Shown piece after piece: positions 32,892 through 41,391 of a stretch of 64,000 nt of DNA. Origin of the DNA: JAQVEM01 sp964610315 (GTDB taxonomy: Bacteria > Actinomycetota > Humimicrobiia > Humimicrobiales > Humimicrobiaceae); the NCBI GenBank assembly GCA_964610315.1, contig CAZSVM010000001.1, positions 104,291 through 168,290 on the forward strand, in the 5' to 3' direction. The notes under the pieces are model-generated. The model had not been told where the DNA came from, made no database searches, and saw nothing but the letters and a program-made list of their open reading frames with translations. Position 1 is the stretch's first letter, and each line of letters opens with the position of its first letter. Position numbers and translations under genes: made by a program.

Positions 32892-34811
32892 ATGAATATC
32901 TCTCTGAGAACAAAATTAATTATAAGTTTCCTTGCTGTGGTAATTGTTACTGGTTTTATTTCTACATTGGTGGGTGTAAATCTAATAGGCAATGGAATAA
33001 TAAGAGAGGAACAGGATAGGGTAAGAACCGATCTGTATTCAGCAAGAGAAATATATCAAGAAGAACTTAAGGAGATCAGAGACTTGGTAAGACTGACCGC
33101 TGTAAGATTCTTTATAAAAGAGGCTCTCTTGAAAAGTAATCTGGAAGGTATAGAAAAAGAGCTTGTGCGAATCAGAGAAGAGGAACACTTAGATATACTC
33201 ACCCTTACTGATAAGAATGGAAAGGTTCTTTTCAGGTCTGGCAATCCTGATGTTTACGGTGATAATCAGGCAGAAGATGAATTAATAAATAGTGTGCTGT
33301 TAAATGAAGAGGTAGTTGCTTCAACCCAGATAATCTCAAGGGAAGAGCTGGAGAAAGAAGGACCAGATTTAGCCGAACAAGCTTATATAAAGTTTATACC
33401 AACCCCTAATGAGAAACCAAGTCCAGAAAAGGAAGAGACATCTGGAATGGTGATAAAAGCAGCAGCTCCTATCATGGGTTATAACAACGAACTACTGGGT
33501 ATCATATATGGGGGGAGATTACTCAATAGAGATTATGAGATAGTCGACAAAGTTAAGGACACAGTCTTTGAGGGAGTAAAATATAAAGGAAAGGATATAG
33601 GAACAGCAACTATCTTCCAGGGAGATCTGCGCATCTCAACTAATGTTCAGAATCTTGACGGAAGCAGAGCTATTGGTACCAAAGTCTCCGAGGAGGTATA
33701 TGATCAGGTACTAGTGAAGGGAATGCCCTGGATTGGTAGGGCATTTGTAGTAAATAATTGGTATATCACTGCATATGAGCCGATAAAAAATATAAAAGGT
33801 GATATTATCGGTATTTTATATGTTGGCATTCTTGAAGAAAAATTTACCGATATGCAAAAAAAGACCCTGGGGATATTCCTGGGGATCACCCTTGCCGGAA
33901 TGGCTCTGGCATTAATTATTTCATATTTCTTAGCTTCTGGTATACTAAAACCAATTTACAGGTTAGTCTATGCCTCAAAGTTACTGGCAAAGGGAGACTT
34001 AACACAAAGAGTTAAACCCACCTCTAAGGACGAGATTGGCGAGCTGGCAGAAGCGTTTAATTTTATGGCCTCCTCTATAAAAGAAAGAGATGACCAATTA
34101 AAAGCACGTACCCAACAAAAGATACAAGAATCAGAAAGATTAGCCTCCCTTGGAAGGTTAGCTGCCGGTGTTGCTCACGAGATAAACAATCCCCTGGCAG
34201 CAATCCTGATTTACAGTAATCTCTTGCTGGAAGAATCAGAAAAACAGGACTCCAGAGGAGAGAATCTAAAAAAGATTATCAGGGAGACTATAAGATGCAA
34301 AGAGATTGTAAAGGGACTCCTGGAGTTTGCCCGGAAAACTGAACCAAAAAAGGAGCACTCAGATATAAATGAGATTTTGGAAAGGGTTTTATCTCTTGTT
34401 GAGAAACAAGCACTATTTCAAAATATCAGAATAAATAAAACACTTCACCCTCACCTACCTATGGCAATGATAGATAAAACTCAAATTCAACAGGTTTTTA
34501 TGAACATCATTTTGAATGCGGCAGAGGCAATGCAGGGAAGAGGGATTTTATCTGTTCGTACTCAACTCTTAAAGGACGGGCGTTTTATAGAAATCGGATT
34601 TACCGATACAGGCTGTGGGATCCCCCGGGAGAATATGAAAAAGTTGTTTGAGCCCTTCTTTACAACTAAGGAGGGGGCTGATGGAATAGGACTGGGGTTA
34701 GCTATCAGTTACGGAATAATAAAAAACCACAGGGGAAACATCGAGGTTAAAAGTCAGGTTGGAAAAGGTACTACTTTCCTCATAAGATTACCTGTGGAGA
34801 AATATAATTAA
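32892..34811 (+). CDS. Membrane sensor histidine kinase with Cache-like domain and HAMP
   Basis: The 639-residue protein has a transmembrane helix near residues 10-30, an extracytoplasmic Cache-type sensing domain of about 290 residues (KAAAPIMGYNNELLGIIYGG, GTATIFQGDLRISTN, YEPIKNIKGDIIGILYVG), a second helix near 325-350, a HAMP domain, and a HisKA domain with VAHEINNP (His phosphorylation site). The HATPase has FMNIILNAAEAM, DTGCGIP, FTTK and GLGLAISYG. It is co-transcribed with two response-regulator genes and hydBGDA copy 1 and divergent from the Hdr run. It probably senses a small external molecule and controls hydrogenase expression; the ligand cannot be told. Confidence 0.92.
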   Translation: MNISLRTKLIISFLAVVIVTGFISTLVGVNLIGNGIIREEQDRVRTDLYSAREIYQEELKEIRDLVRLTAVRFFIKEALLKSNLEGIEKELVRIREEEHLDILTLTDKNGKVLFRSGNPDVYGDNQAEDELINSVLLNEEVVASTQIISREELEKEGPDLAEQAYIKFIPTPNEKPSPEKEETSGMVIKAAAPIMGYNNELLGIIYGGRLLNRDYEIVDKVKDTVFEGVKYKGKDIGTATIFQGDLRISTNVQNLDGSRAIGTKVSEEVYDQVLVKGMPWIGRAFVVNNWYITAYEPIKNIKGDIIGILYVGILEEKFTDMQKKTLGIFLGITLAGMALALIISYFLASGILKPIYRLVYASKLLAKGDLTQRVKPTSKDEIGELAEAFNFMASSIKERDDQLKARTQQKIQESERLASLGRLAAGVAHEINNPLAAILIYSNLLLEESEKQDSRGENLKKIIRETIRCKEIVKGLLEFARKTEPKKEHSDINEILERVLSLVEKQALFQNIRINKTLHPHLPMAMIDKTQIQQVFMNIILNAAEAMQGRGILSVRTQLLKDGRFIEIGFTDTGCGIPRENMKKLFEPFFTTKEGADGIGLGLAISYGIIKNHRGNIEVKSQVGKGTTFLIRLPVEKYN

Positions 34812-34835
34812 CAAAAGAGAAAGAAGGCATACATA

Positions 34836-35228
34836 ATGAAGAAAATAGCAAAGATTTTAATTATTGACGATGACCCTGATTTTGTGGAGGCAACTAAGGC
34901 AATCTTAGAAAGCAAATCCTACAAGGTAACAGCTGCCCATGATAAAAATAAAGGATTGGAAAAAATCAATTCTGAGAAGCCTGATTTAATCCTTCTTGAT
35001 ATCATGATGGAAAAGCTTGACGACGGTTTTGCTATCTGCTATAAACTTAAGCATGATCCAGAATTGAAGAAAATCCCGGTTTTAGCAATATCAGCCATCA
35101 CTGAGAAGACCGGTTTCAAATTCTCTGTAGAGACCGATGGAGAATACTTTGAGGCAGATGATTATATAGTAAAACCTATTAAGGCAGATGATTTACTGAA
35201 GAGGATTGAGAAACTTTTAAAGAAATAA
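34836..35228 (+). CDS. Stand-alone response regulator receiver protein
   Basis: The 130-residue protein is a single REC domain with the acidic pair (IDDDPDF), the phospho-acceptor Asp in LILLDIMM, a Ser/Thr switch region (LAISAIT) and the conserved Lys (YIVKPIKADD). No output domain is attached. It would receive phosphate from the upstream kinase (24 bases away) and relay it, possibly to the next protein. A short acidic insertion (ETDGEYFEADD) precedes the Lys. Confidence 0.9.
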   Translation: MKKIAKILIIDDDPDFVEATKAILESKSYKVTAAHDKNKGLEKINSEKPDLILLDIMMEKLDDGFAICYKLKHDPELKKIPVLAISAITEKTGFKFSVETDGEYFEADDYIVKPIKADDLLKRIEKLLKK

Positions 35229-35246
35229 ACACTTTGAGAATTTAAT

Positions 35247-36347
35247 ATGGCTAATATTTTAATTATTGATGATGAAGAGGCTATAAGGGACTCCTGTTCT
35301 CAGGTGTTGATTAAGGAGGCATACCAGGTAGAGACAGCCAGTGATGGTGAAACCGGATTATATAAGTTAAGAGAAGAAAAACCTGATCTGGCTCTGGTGG
35401 ACCTGAAGATGCCCGGCCTCAGTGGCATGGAGGTACTTAAAAAAATCAGAGATATCGATCCAAATATAATCACCGTAGTTATTACCGGTTTTGCAACAAT
35501 AGATTCTGCAGTAGAGTCAATGAAAGAGGGCGCTTATGACTTTCTTCCTAAACCTTTTACTCCGGATGAGCTGCGCCTTATTGTTAAGAGAGGGTTAGAA
35601 AAAAGGAAATTGACTCTTGAAGCCGCTGCTCTTCGACAAGAGAAAAAGAAGATAGAGGAAAATTTCATTACCATGGTTTCTCACGAATTGCGCACCCCAC
35701 TTGTCGATATTCAACAGTATTTTGAGGTAATATTGGGCAGGATAACTGGTGAAATAACAATAAAGCAACAAAAGATGCTGGAACGAATAAAGGAAAGAAT
35801 TGATACACTGTTAAAGCTTATCAATAATTGGCTGGATATGACACGAATTAAAACAGGAGAGATTGTAGAAAATTTTGAACCGTTAGATATATCTTCTATC
35901 CTGGTGGACGCCATAGATTGCATGCGCCCGCAAGCAAATATGAGAAAAATCGCTCTGGAAGTAGATACCCCTACCAGCATAAAAAAAGTTAAAGGTGATA
36001 GGGAAAGCTTGAAAATGATGCTTACCAACCTGATTTCTAATGGGATAAGATTCAACCATGAAAGAGGCAGCGTTTTAGTAAAGGTAAAGGAGCAAGAAGA
36101 TAATATAGTTATAGAGGTTTCTGATACCGGTATAGGTATTCCTAAAGAAGATCTCCCATTTATATTTAACGAATTTTTCAGAGTTAAAAGTGATAATACC
36201 CGGCATATCGATGGTACAGGTCTGGGACTTTCTATTGTTAAGAAGATAGTGAAAATGCACTCCGGTTCCATCAAGGTTGAAAGTGAATTAGGAAAAGGTA
36301 GCATCTTTTTTGTTATTTTACCAAAACTTAAGAAAGAATCTAATTAA
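35247..36347 (+). CDS. Hybrid response regulator-histidine kinase
   Basis: The 366-residue soluble protein begins with a REC domain (IDDEEAIRDS, phospho-acceptor Asp in LALVDLKMPG, Lys in FLPKPF). A coiled-coil stretch follows, then HisKA (MVSHELRTPL) and HATPase (NLISNGIRF, DTGIGIP, GTGLGLSIV) domains. It has no transmembrane helix and no DNA-binding domain. Its REC domain could modulate its own kinase activity in a phosphorelay with the neighbouring kinase. The next gene, hydB copy 1, begins 4 bases after its stop, so signalling and hydrogenase genes share a transcript. Confidence 0.92.
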   Translation: MANILIIDDEEAIRDSCSQVLIKEAYQVETASDGETGLYKLREEKPDLALVDLKMPGLSGMEVLKKIRDIDPNIITVVITGFATIDSAVESMKEGAYDFLPKPFTPDELRLIVKRGLEKRKLTLEAAALRQEKKKIEENFITMVSHELRTPLVDIQQYFEVILGRITGEITIKQQKMLERIKERIDTLLKLINNWLDMTRIKTGEIVENFEPLDISSILVDAIDCMRPQANMRKIALEVDTPTSIKKVKGDRESLKMMLTNLISNGIRFNHERGSVLVKVKEQEDNIVIEVSDTGIGIPKEDLPFIFNEFFRVKSDNTRHIDGTGLGLSIVKKIVKMHSGSIKVESELGKGSIFFVILPKLKKESN

Positions 36348-36351
36348 GACT

Positions 36352-37377
36352 ATGCAGATATTAAAGTTAGACAAGAAAAATTTAAATGAATTTATTTTCA
36401 ATTTGAATAAATTCGGTGAAGTACATGCCCCTGTCAAAAAAGGTGACAGGCAATTTGTTTTCTCAAAACTTACTGATTTCTCCAGGATAGAGCTTGGATA
36501 CACTAGAACTATCCTGCCGCCTAAAAAATATTTCCATCCGCCAACCGATACTCTATTTAAGTTTTCTCAAGAGGAAGGCTACCAATCGTTGACAGAAGAA
36601 TTGAGGAAAAAATATGTGATTTTTGGACTTCATTCTTGTGATATCTATGCTCTTAAGATACTCGATTTGATCTTTGGAGGAAAATTTGTAGACAATCGTT
36701 ATTTCACCCGAAGAAAGAATATTTCTATAATCGGATTGGATTGTATTCCGGATGATAAATGTTTCTGCCGCTCAATGAGGGCAGACTTTGTAGAGGATGG
36801 TTTTGACCTTTTCTTATCGGATATCGGTAATTCCTATCTGGTTAGAGTAGGGACCGGTCGGGGAGATGATATGGTGTGCGAGACTAAAGGCCTGTTCAAA
36901 GAAGTGAACAGAAAAGATATAGCAGAGTATAAAAGAAGATCCGATGAGAAGAAAAATCTTTTCAAGGTGGATATCGAACTTAGTGATTTACCAGAGATAA
37001 TGGACCTGGAGTATGAAAGCAAGGTGTGGGAGGAGATTGGCAAAGATTGTCTCAGCTGCGGAAGTTGTTCGATGGTTTGCCCAACCTGTTACTGCTATGA
37101 TGTATTTGATGAAGTCAGTTTGGACGCCAACCACGGAGTTCGTAAAAAACAATGGGATTCCTGCCTATTTAATGATTATGCCTTGGTTGCTGGAGGTCAT
37201 AACTTCAGAGCAGAACGGTCATCCAGGGTTAAGAACAGATTTTTCCATAAACAAAGGGGATTTGTTACCCAATATGGAAGACCAAGTTGTGTCGGATGTG
37301 GGCGTTGTATAGAGGTATGCCCGGCCAAGATAGATATTATAGAGGTAATTAATAGAATACGAGGTGTAAAATTATGA
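36352..37377 (+). CDS. hydB: Sulfhydrogenase beta subunit, HydB-like (group 3b, copy 1)
   Basis: The protein has the HydB/AsrA layout: FGLHSCDIYAL and CFCRS in the N-terminal half, then two [4Fe-4S] motifs (CLSCGSCSMVCPTCYC, CVGCGRCIEVCP). The frame is open further upstream, but the ATG at 36352 aligns with the start of its paralogues and gives 341 residues. It transfers electrons between the NAD(P)H-binding HydG and the hydrogenase small subunit. It is the first of hydBGDA copy 1, and HydG starts at its stop codon. Confidence 0.9.
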   Translation: MQILKLDKKNLNEFIFNLNKFGEVHAPVKKGDRQFVFSKLTDFSRIELGYTRTILPPKKYFHPPTDTLFKFSQEEGYQSLTEELRKKYVIFGLHSCDIYALKILDLIFGGKFVDNRYFTRRKNISIIGLDCIPDDKCFCRSMRADFVEDGFDLFLSDIGNSYLVRVGTGRGDDMVCETKGLFKEVNRKDIAEYKRRSDEKKNLFKVDIELSDLPEIMDLEYESKVWEEIGKDCLSCGSCSMVCPTCYCYDVFDEVSLDANHGVRKKQWDSCLFNDYALVAGGHNFRAERSSRVKNRFFHKQRGFVTQYGRPSCVGCGRCIEVCPAKIDIIEVINRIRGVKL

Positions 37378-38237
37378 ACACTCACTCAACTCCGGTAAAA
37401 ATAAAAAATGATATACATCAACCACGCTTGGCCAGAATCATTAATGTTCTTCCACAGATTCAGGATCATATTTTATTTCAAATAAAGTTTGAAGATCCCA
37501 GTGCTGCCTCGAATTTTATTTATAGACCCGGACAATTTGTTGAATTGAGTGTAATAGGCAGTGGTGAAGCACCTATTTCAATATCTTCATCACCTACCCG
37601 GCCGGGGATTATTGAACTCTGTGTGAGAAAAATTGGGAGGGTAACTAATGCTTTATTCAGATTACCCTTAAATGCGTTAGTTGGAATTAGAGGCCCTTAC
37701 GGTAATGGTTTTCCCATTGAAAAGTTAGAGGGCAACAATTTATTGATTGTAGCCGGTGGTTTAGGGATGGCTCCCTTGAGATCTCTTCTCTGGTATGCTC
37801 TGGATAACAGGGCCAAATTCAGAGACATTATACTTATGTTTGGGGCAAAAAACCCTGATGAGATGTTATTCAAGTACGAACTTCTAAAACTAATTGACAG
37901 ACCTGACATGAAGTGTTTGTTAACAGTGGACAAAGATGAGGAAGGAATATGGAAAGCTCATTTCGGGGTGGTAACAAAGTTGTTTGATTACGTAAAACTC
38001 GACCCTTTTACAACTTATGCTACCCTATGTGGGCCTCCTGTTATGTATAAATTTGTTCTCAAGGAGCTGTTAAAGAGAAATTTCTCCAAGGACAGGATAT
38101 TGATGTCTCTGGAAAGAAAAATGAAATGTGGTATAGGTAAGTGTGGGCATTGCAGCATTGGCTATAAATATACATGCATAGATGGACCTATATTTACTTA
38201 CTGGGATGTCATGAACCTTCCGGAAATGATTGAATAA
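37374..38237 (+). CDS. hydG: Sulfhydrogenase gamma subunit, HydG-like (FAD/NAD(P)H-binding, copy 1)
   Basis: The protein has the ferredoxin-NADP-reductase fold with the FAD segment (RPGQFVELSVIGSGEAPISI), RGPYGNGFP, the nucleotide-binding GGLGMAPLRSL and CGPPVMYKF, and the [2Fe-2S] motif CGIGKCGHC...C at the C-terminus. The length of 287 residues is normal. It is the NAD(P)H site of group 3b hydrogenases. The start overlaps the hydB stop by 4 bases. Not to be confused with the [FeFe]-maturase HydG. Confidence 0.9.
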   Translation: MNTHSTPVKIKNDIHQPRLARIINVLPQIQDHILFQIKFEDPSAASNFIYRPGQFVELSVIGSGEAPISISSSPTRPGIIELCVRKIGRVTNALFRLPLNALVGIRGPYGNGFPIEKLEGNNLLIVAGGLGMAPLRSLLWYALDNRAKFRDIILMFGAKNPDEMLFKYELLKLIDRPDMKCLLTVDKDEEGIWKAHFGVVTKLFDYVKLDPFTTYATLCGPPVMYKFVLKELLKRNFSKDRILMSLERKMKCGIGKCGHCSIGYKYTCIDGPIFTYWDVMNLPEMIE

Positions 38238-38245
38238 AGGAGATT

Positions 38246-39013
38246 ATGGTGAAACCAAAAGTCGGTATACTTGGATTGACAGGATGCGCTGGCGAGCAGA
38301 TAGTAATTCTAAATTGTGAGGACCAGCTTATTGATATCCTGGGTGCTATCGATATCAAATATTTTCCCACGGCTATGACCAAAAATGATGACCACTGCAA
38401 GTTGGATATTGCATTTGTAGAAGGAGCAGTTGTTCAGCCCAAAGATGAGGAGTCATTGAAGAAGATCAGACAAAGATCAAAATTGCTTATTGCCCTTGGC
38501 ACCTGCGCTGTATGGGGTGGGCTTCCAGCTATGAGAAATGATGTTCCGCGAGAAGTATTTCTAGAGAAGGTCTACGGTACAAAAGGTAAATATTTTAAAA
38601 GCATCCAGGCACAGCCTTTGAAAAATTTCGTTAAGGTTGACCTATATATCTCAGGATGTCCAATAGAGAAAGAACAGTTCTTAAAAGCAGTTGCCTCTCT
38701 TCTGCATGGCGATCCTCCCTTGCTGCCCAGTTATGCGGTATGTACAGAATGTAAGATGAACGAATATGCCTGTGTATTAGTTGAGAAAAATGAATTGTGC
38801 CTTGGACCTATAACTGTGGCCGGTTGCGGCGCTCGCTGTCCTGGTTACAATACCCCTTGCATTGGCTGCAGAGGTCCTGTAGATGAGGCTAACATCGCTT
38901 CTGAGGTGAAGATACTAAAAGAAAAAGGATTTACCTTAAGAGACATAGAAAATAGATTGCGAAGTTTTGCTGCTCAAGCAGAAATTTTACGGAAACAATT
39001 TAACAAGAAATAA
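38246..39013 (+). CDS. hydD: [NiFe]-hydrogenase small subunit, HydD-like (copy 1), with altered cluster motif
   Basis: The 255-residue protein carries the small-subunit motifs GTCAVWGG, SGCP and the C-terminal CTEC, CVLVEKNELCLGP, GCGARCPG, CIGCRGP. At the N-terminus the proximal-cluster motif reads TGCAGEQ (Cys14, Glu17), where copy 2 and MvhG have two cysteines (GCGGC, CGGC). Loss of this ligand is unusual. The rest is intact, and an AAGGAG ribosome binding site precedes the start. It is the third gene of hydBGDA copy 1. Confidence 0.88.
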   Translation: MVKPKVGILGLTGCAGEQIVILNCEDQLIDILGAIDIKYFPTAMTKNDDHCKLDIAFVEGAVVQPKDEESLKKIRQRSKLLIALGTCAVWGGLPAMRNDVPREVFLEKVYGTKGKYFKSIQAQPLKNFVKVDLYISGCPIEKEQFLKAVASLLHGDPPLLPSYAVCTECKMNEYACVLVEKNELCLGPITVAGCGARCPGYNTPCIGCRGPVDEANIASEVKILKEKGFTLRDIENRLRSFAAQAEILRKQFNKK

Positions 39014-39017
39014 TAAA

Positions 39018-40310
39018 ATGCATGATTCAATAGTCATAGATCACTTGTGCAGAGTAGAAGGACACGGCGGTATTACTGTCGATGTTAAAGATGGAAAAGT
39101 TACGCAGATAAATGTAGATATCTTTGAAGGCAGCCGTTTCTTTGAACCTATTGTAATAGGGAGATACTATGATGAAATTCCTCCCATATTATCACGTATA
39201 TGTGCTATCTGTTCCGCAGTTCATACCATAACCTCCTTGATGGCCATAGAGAACGCCTTTAATGTAAAAATCACACCCCAAACTGCTCTACTGAGGGATC
39301 TATTAATACAGGGCGGGAACATAGAAAGCCATGCTCTTCATCTATTCTGTTTGGCAGTACCAGACTACCTGGGTTACACAGGAGCTATTAGTTTAGCAGC
39401 CGATCAGCCTGATCTGGTGATAATGGGTTTGGATTTAAAAAAGCTGGGAAACACCATTCAAGAGGCTATAGGCGGCAGGGCAGTCCATCCTGTAAATGCA
39501 ATAATCGGTGGTTTTGGAAGATTACCGAATAAAGAAATTCTCCTGGACTTAAAGGAGAAATTGAATAGAGGACTACAACAAGCCCTGGCTACTATCGATA
39601 TAATGGCTACTTTAAAAATTCCTAATTTTACCGAATCTCCAACAGTTCACGCAGCACTCGAATCTGCTGATGGCAAATATAGCTTTTTTGGAGATAGGAT
39701 AATCTTGTCAACCGGTGACTCGATAGATATTAGTAAGTATAAAGAATTATGCAACGAAAAGGTTGTTCAGCATTCTCATGCAAAGCACAGCCTATTTAAA
39801 AACAAACCATTTATGGTTGGTTCTCTGGCAAGAATAATACTAAATGGGCACAGGTTAACCGGAGAGGCTAAAAAGGCTATGAAAAAATTAGGTTTGAACC
39901 TGCCATCACAAAATGTGCTTCATAACAACCAGGCTCAAGCTATTGAGTTAGTCTATGCCATAGAAAGATCACTTGAAATTATAGAACAGCTTCTTAAATA
40001 TGGAATAAAAGATGAAAGACCTGCCAGGATAAAGGTTAAAGCAGGCAGAGGAACAGCTGCTTGTGAGGCACCGCGTGGCATGTTGTTTCACAGTTATGCC
40101 TTTGATAATAAAGGAAAGCTCGTCAATGCCGATGTTATTACCCCTACGGCACAAAATTTAGCCAACATAGAGAAAGACCTCAGGATTTCAGTGGAGAGAC
40201 TGGCTAGTGAGCCCAAGGAATCTCTATCAGATAAATTAGAGATGGTAGTAAGAGCCTATGATCCGTGTATTTCTTGTTCAGTTCATTTAGTTGAGCTAAA
40301 TTCTAAATAA
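39018..40310 (+). CDS. hydA: [NiFe]-hydrogenase large subunit, HydA-like (group 3b, copy 1)
   Basis: This is the catalytic subunit of a cytoplasmic NADP-linked hydrogenase. The nickel ligands lie in RICAICSAVH (Ala where most have Gly) and DPCISCSVH near the C-terminus, followed by a short seven-residue tail. GGRAVHPVNAIIGGF and GTAACEAPRGML are further family signatures. The ATG at 39018 follows the hydD stop after 4 bases and gives 430 residues; the longer open frame overlaps hydD and is not used. No maturation protease gene follows on this strand; the one at 40842-41345 may serve both copies. Confidence 0.93.
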   Translation: MHDSIVIDHLCRVEGHGGITVDVKDGKVTQINVDIFEGSRFFEPIVIGRYYDEIPPILSRICAICSAVHTITSLMAIENAFNVKITPQTALLRDLLIQGGNIESHALHLFCLAVPDYLGYTGAISLAADQPDLVIMGLDLKKLGNTIQEAIGGRAVHPVNAIIGGFGRLPNKEILLDLKEKLNRGLQQALATIDIMATLKIPNFTESPTVHAALESADGKYSFFGDRIILSTGDSIDISKYKELCNEKVVQHSHAKHSLFKNKPFMVGSLARIILNGHRLTGEAKKAMKKLGLNLPSQNVLHNNQAQAIELVYAIERSLEIIEQLLKYGIKDERPARIKVKAGRGTAACEAPRGMLFHSYAFDNKGKLVNADVITPTAQNLANIEKDLRISVERLASEPKESLSDKLEMVVRAYDPCISCSVHLVELNSK

Positions 40311-40426
40311 AGGATATATTAGTTATTGATACAGATAAACCGATACTGAAGAATGAAGTAATTATTAACAAGTTTATTTCCAAAGTTATTGAGGAAATAC
40401 TGTCAGAGAAAGATATAGATAGAGTA

Positions 40427-40699
40427 TTACTCCTGTAAAATTTTTAGAAATTCCCCTTTCATGGAATTAGATATTTTTTGCAATGCGTTTAAATTATCTC
40501 CTATATTGGAGTTTAAGATGAACAAATTTGTTAATTCCTTCCTTATGGCTAGAGTTGCATTTACAGCTTCCTCTTGACTTGTTTTACATTTAATTTCTTC
40601 CATAAGTTTATCAAGGCTGACTGCCAAATTTTTAATCTCTTCCGATTTTGAATTTATAGTTTCGCAGACCTTCTTTATATCACTAATTTCTTTAAACAT
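40427..40699 (-). CDS. Small coiled-coil protein, unknown function
   Basis: The 90-residue protein is predicted to be almost entirely helical with heptad-like spacing (IKKVCETINSKSEEIKNLAV, LDKLMEEI, LNALQKISNSM). It has two cysteines and no membrane segment. I recognise no family. It lies at the meeting point of the two hydBGDA operons, downstream of the maturation protease. Two TGTTACAA motifs 20 bases apart precede it. It could be a chaperone or adaptor, but there is no direct evidence. Confidence 0.6.
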   Translation of the reverse strand: MFKEISDIKKVCETINSKSEEIKNLAVSLDKLMEEIKCKTSQEEAVNATLAIRKELTNLFILNSNIGDNLNALQKISNSMKGEFLKILQE

Positions 40700-40841
40700 C
40701 CTAACTCCTCCCCATAAAAATATTTAAAAATATTTCATATATTTTTTACGATAATCGATTATAACAATATGCCTCGTTTGTTACAATATAGCTACAAATG
40801 TTACAAAATTGCGACACTGTATATAGTTAATCAACAATTTA

Positions 40842-41345
40842 TTATATACCAGCTTCTTTTTTTACCAACGAAATTATTTCAGGAATCTTTTCTTCTATTT
40901 CTGGAGACAATCTATCTCCAAAATCCATTTTTTTTGGCTTAACACCAATTATTGATATATCAATATTTATTTTTAAAGCCTTAATCAGTTTCAATATGTC
41001 TGCAAGATTTAGCTCATGTAGAGATAGACTCTTATAATCTCTTTTAATAAATTTTTCGACATCACTAATATTTATATTGACCACATCACCCACATTCTGT
41101 CCAGCGTCTATAGCATCTATAATTATTATTTTACTGCATTCTTTTGATAAAAATATTAAATCGGCTCCCGAAGTTCCACCATCAATAATCTCTACATTTT
41201 CAAAAAAATCCAATTTTTCTAATTCTTCGACAATCCTTATACCTATTCCATCATCGGACCTATATTTATTTCCAAAACCAATTATTCTTATATCTTTTTT
41301 TGTGTATCCAATTTTATTTGAATCATCTTTATTGATAAAAGCCAT
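40842..41345 (-). CDS. Hydrogenase maturation endopeptidase (HycI/HoxW family)
   Basis: The 167-residue protein has GFGNKYRSDDGIG (metal-binding Asp), DAIDAGQNVG and SLHELN (metal-binding His). It follows hydA copy 2 in the same direction and is therefore the likely processing enzyme for that large subunit, and perhaps for copy 1, which has no protease gene of its own. It is clearly distinct from the FrhD-like protease at 9186-9686, which has SMHQLP. Confidence 0.9.
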   Translation of the reverse strand: MAFINKDDSNKIGYTKKDIRIIGFGNKYRSDDGIGIRIVEELEKLDFFENVEIIDGGTSGADLIFLSKECSKIIIIDAIDAGQNVGDVVNINISDVEKFIKRDYKSLSLHELNLADILKLIKALKINIDISIIGVKPKKMDFGDRLSPEIEEKIPEIISLVKKEAGI

Positions 41346-41391
41346 CCCCTATACAAAGTCATTCCATATACTATTTAAAAAATAATATACT

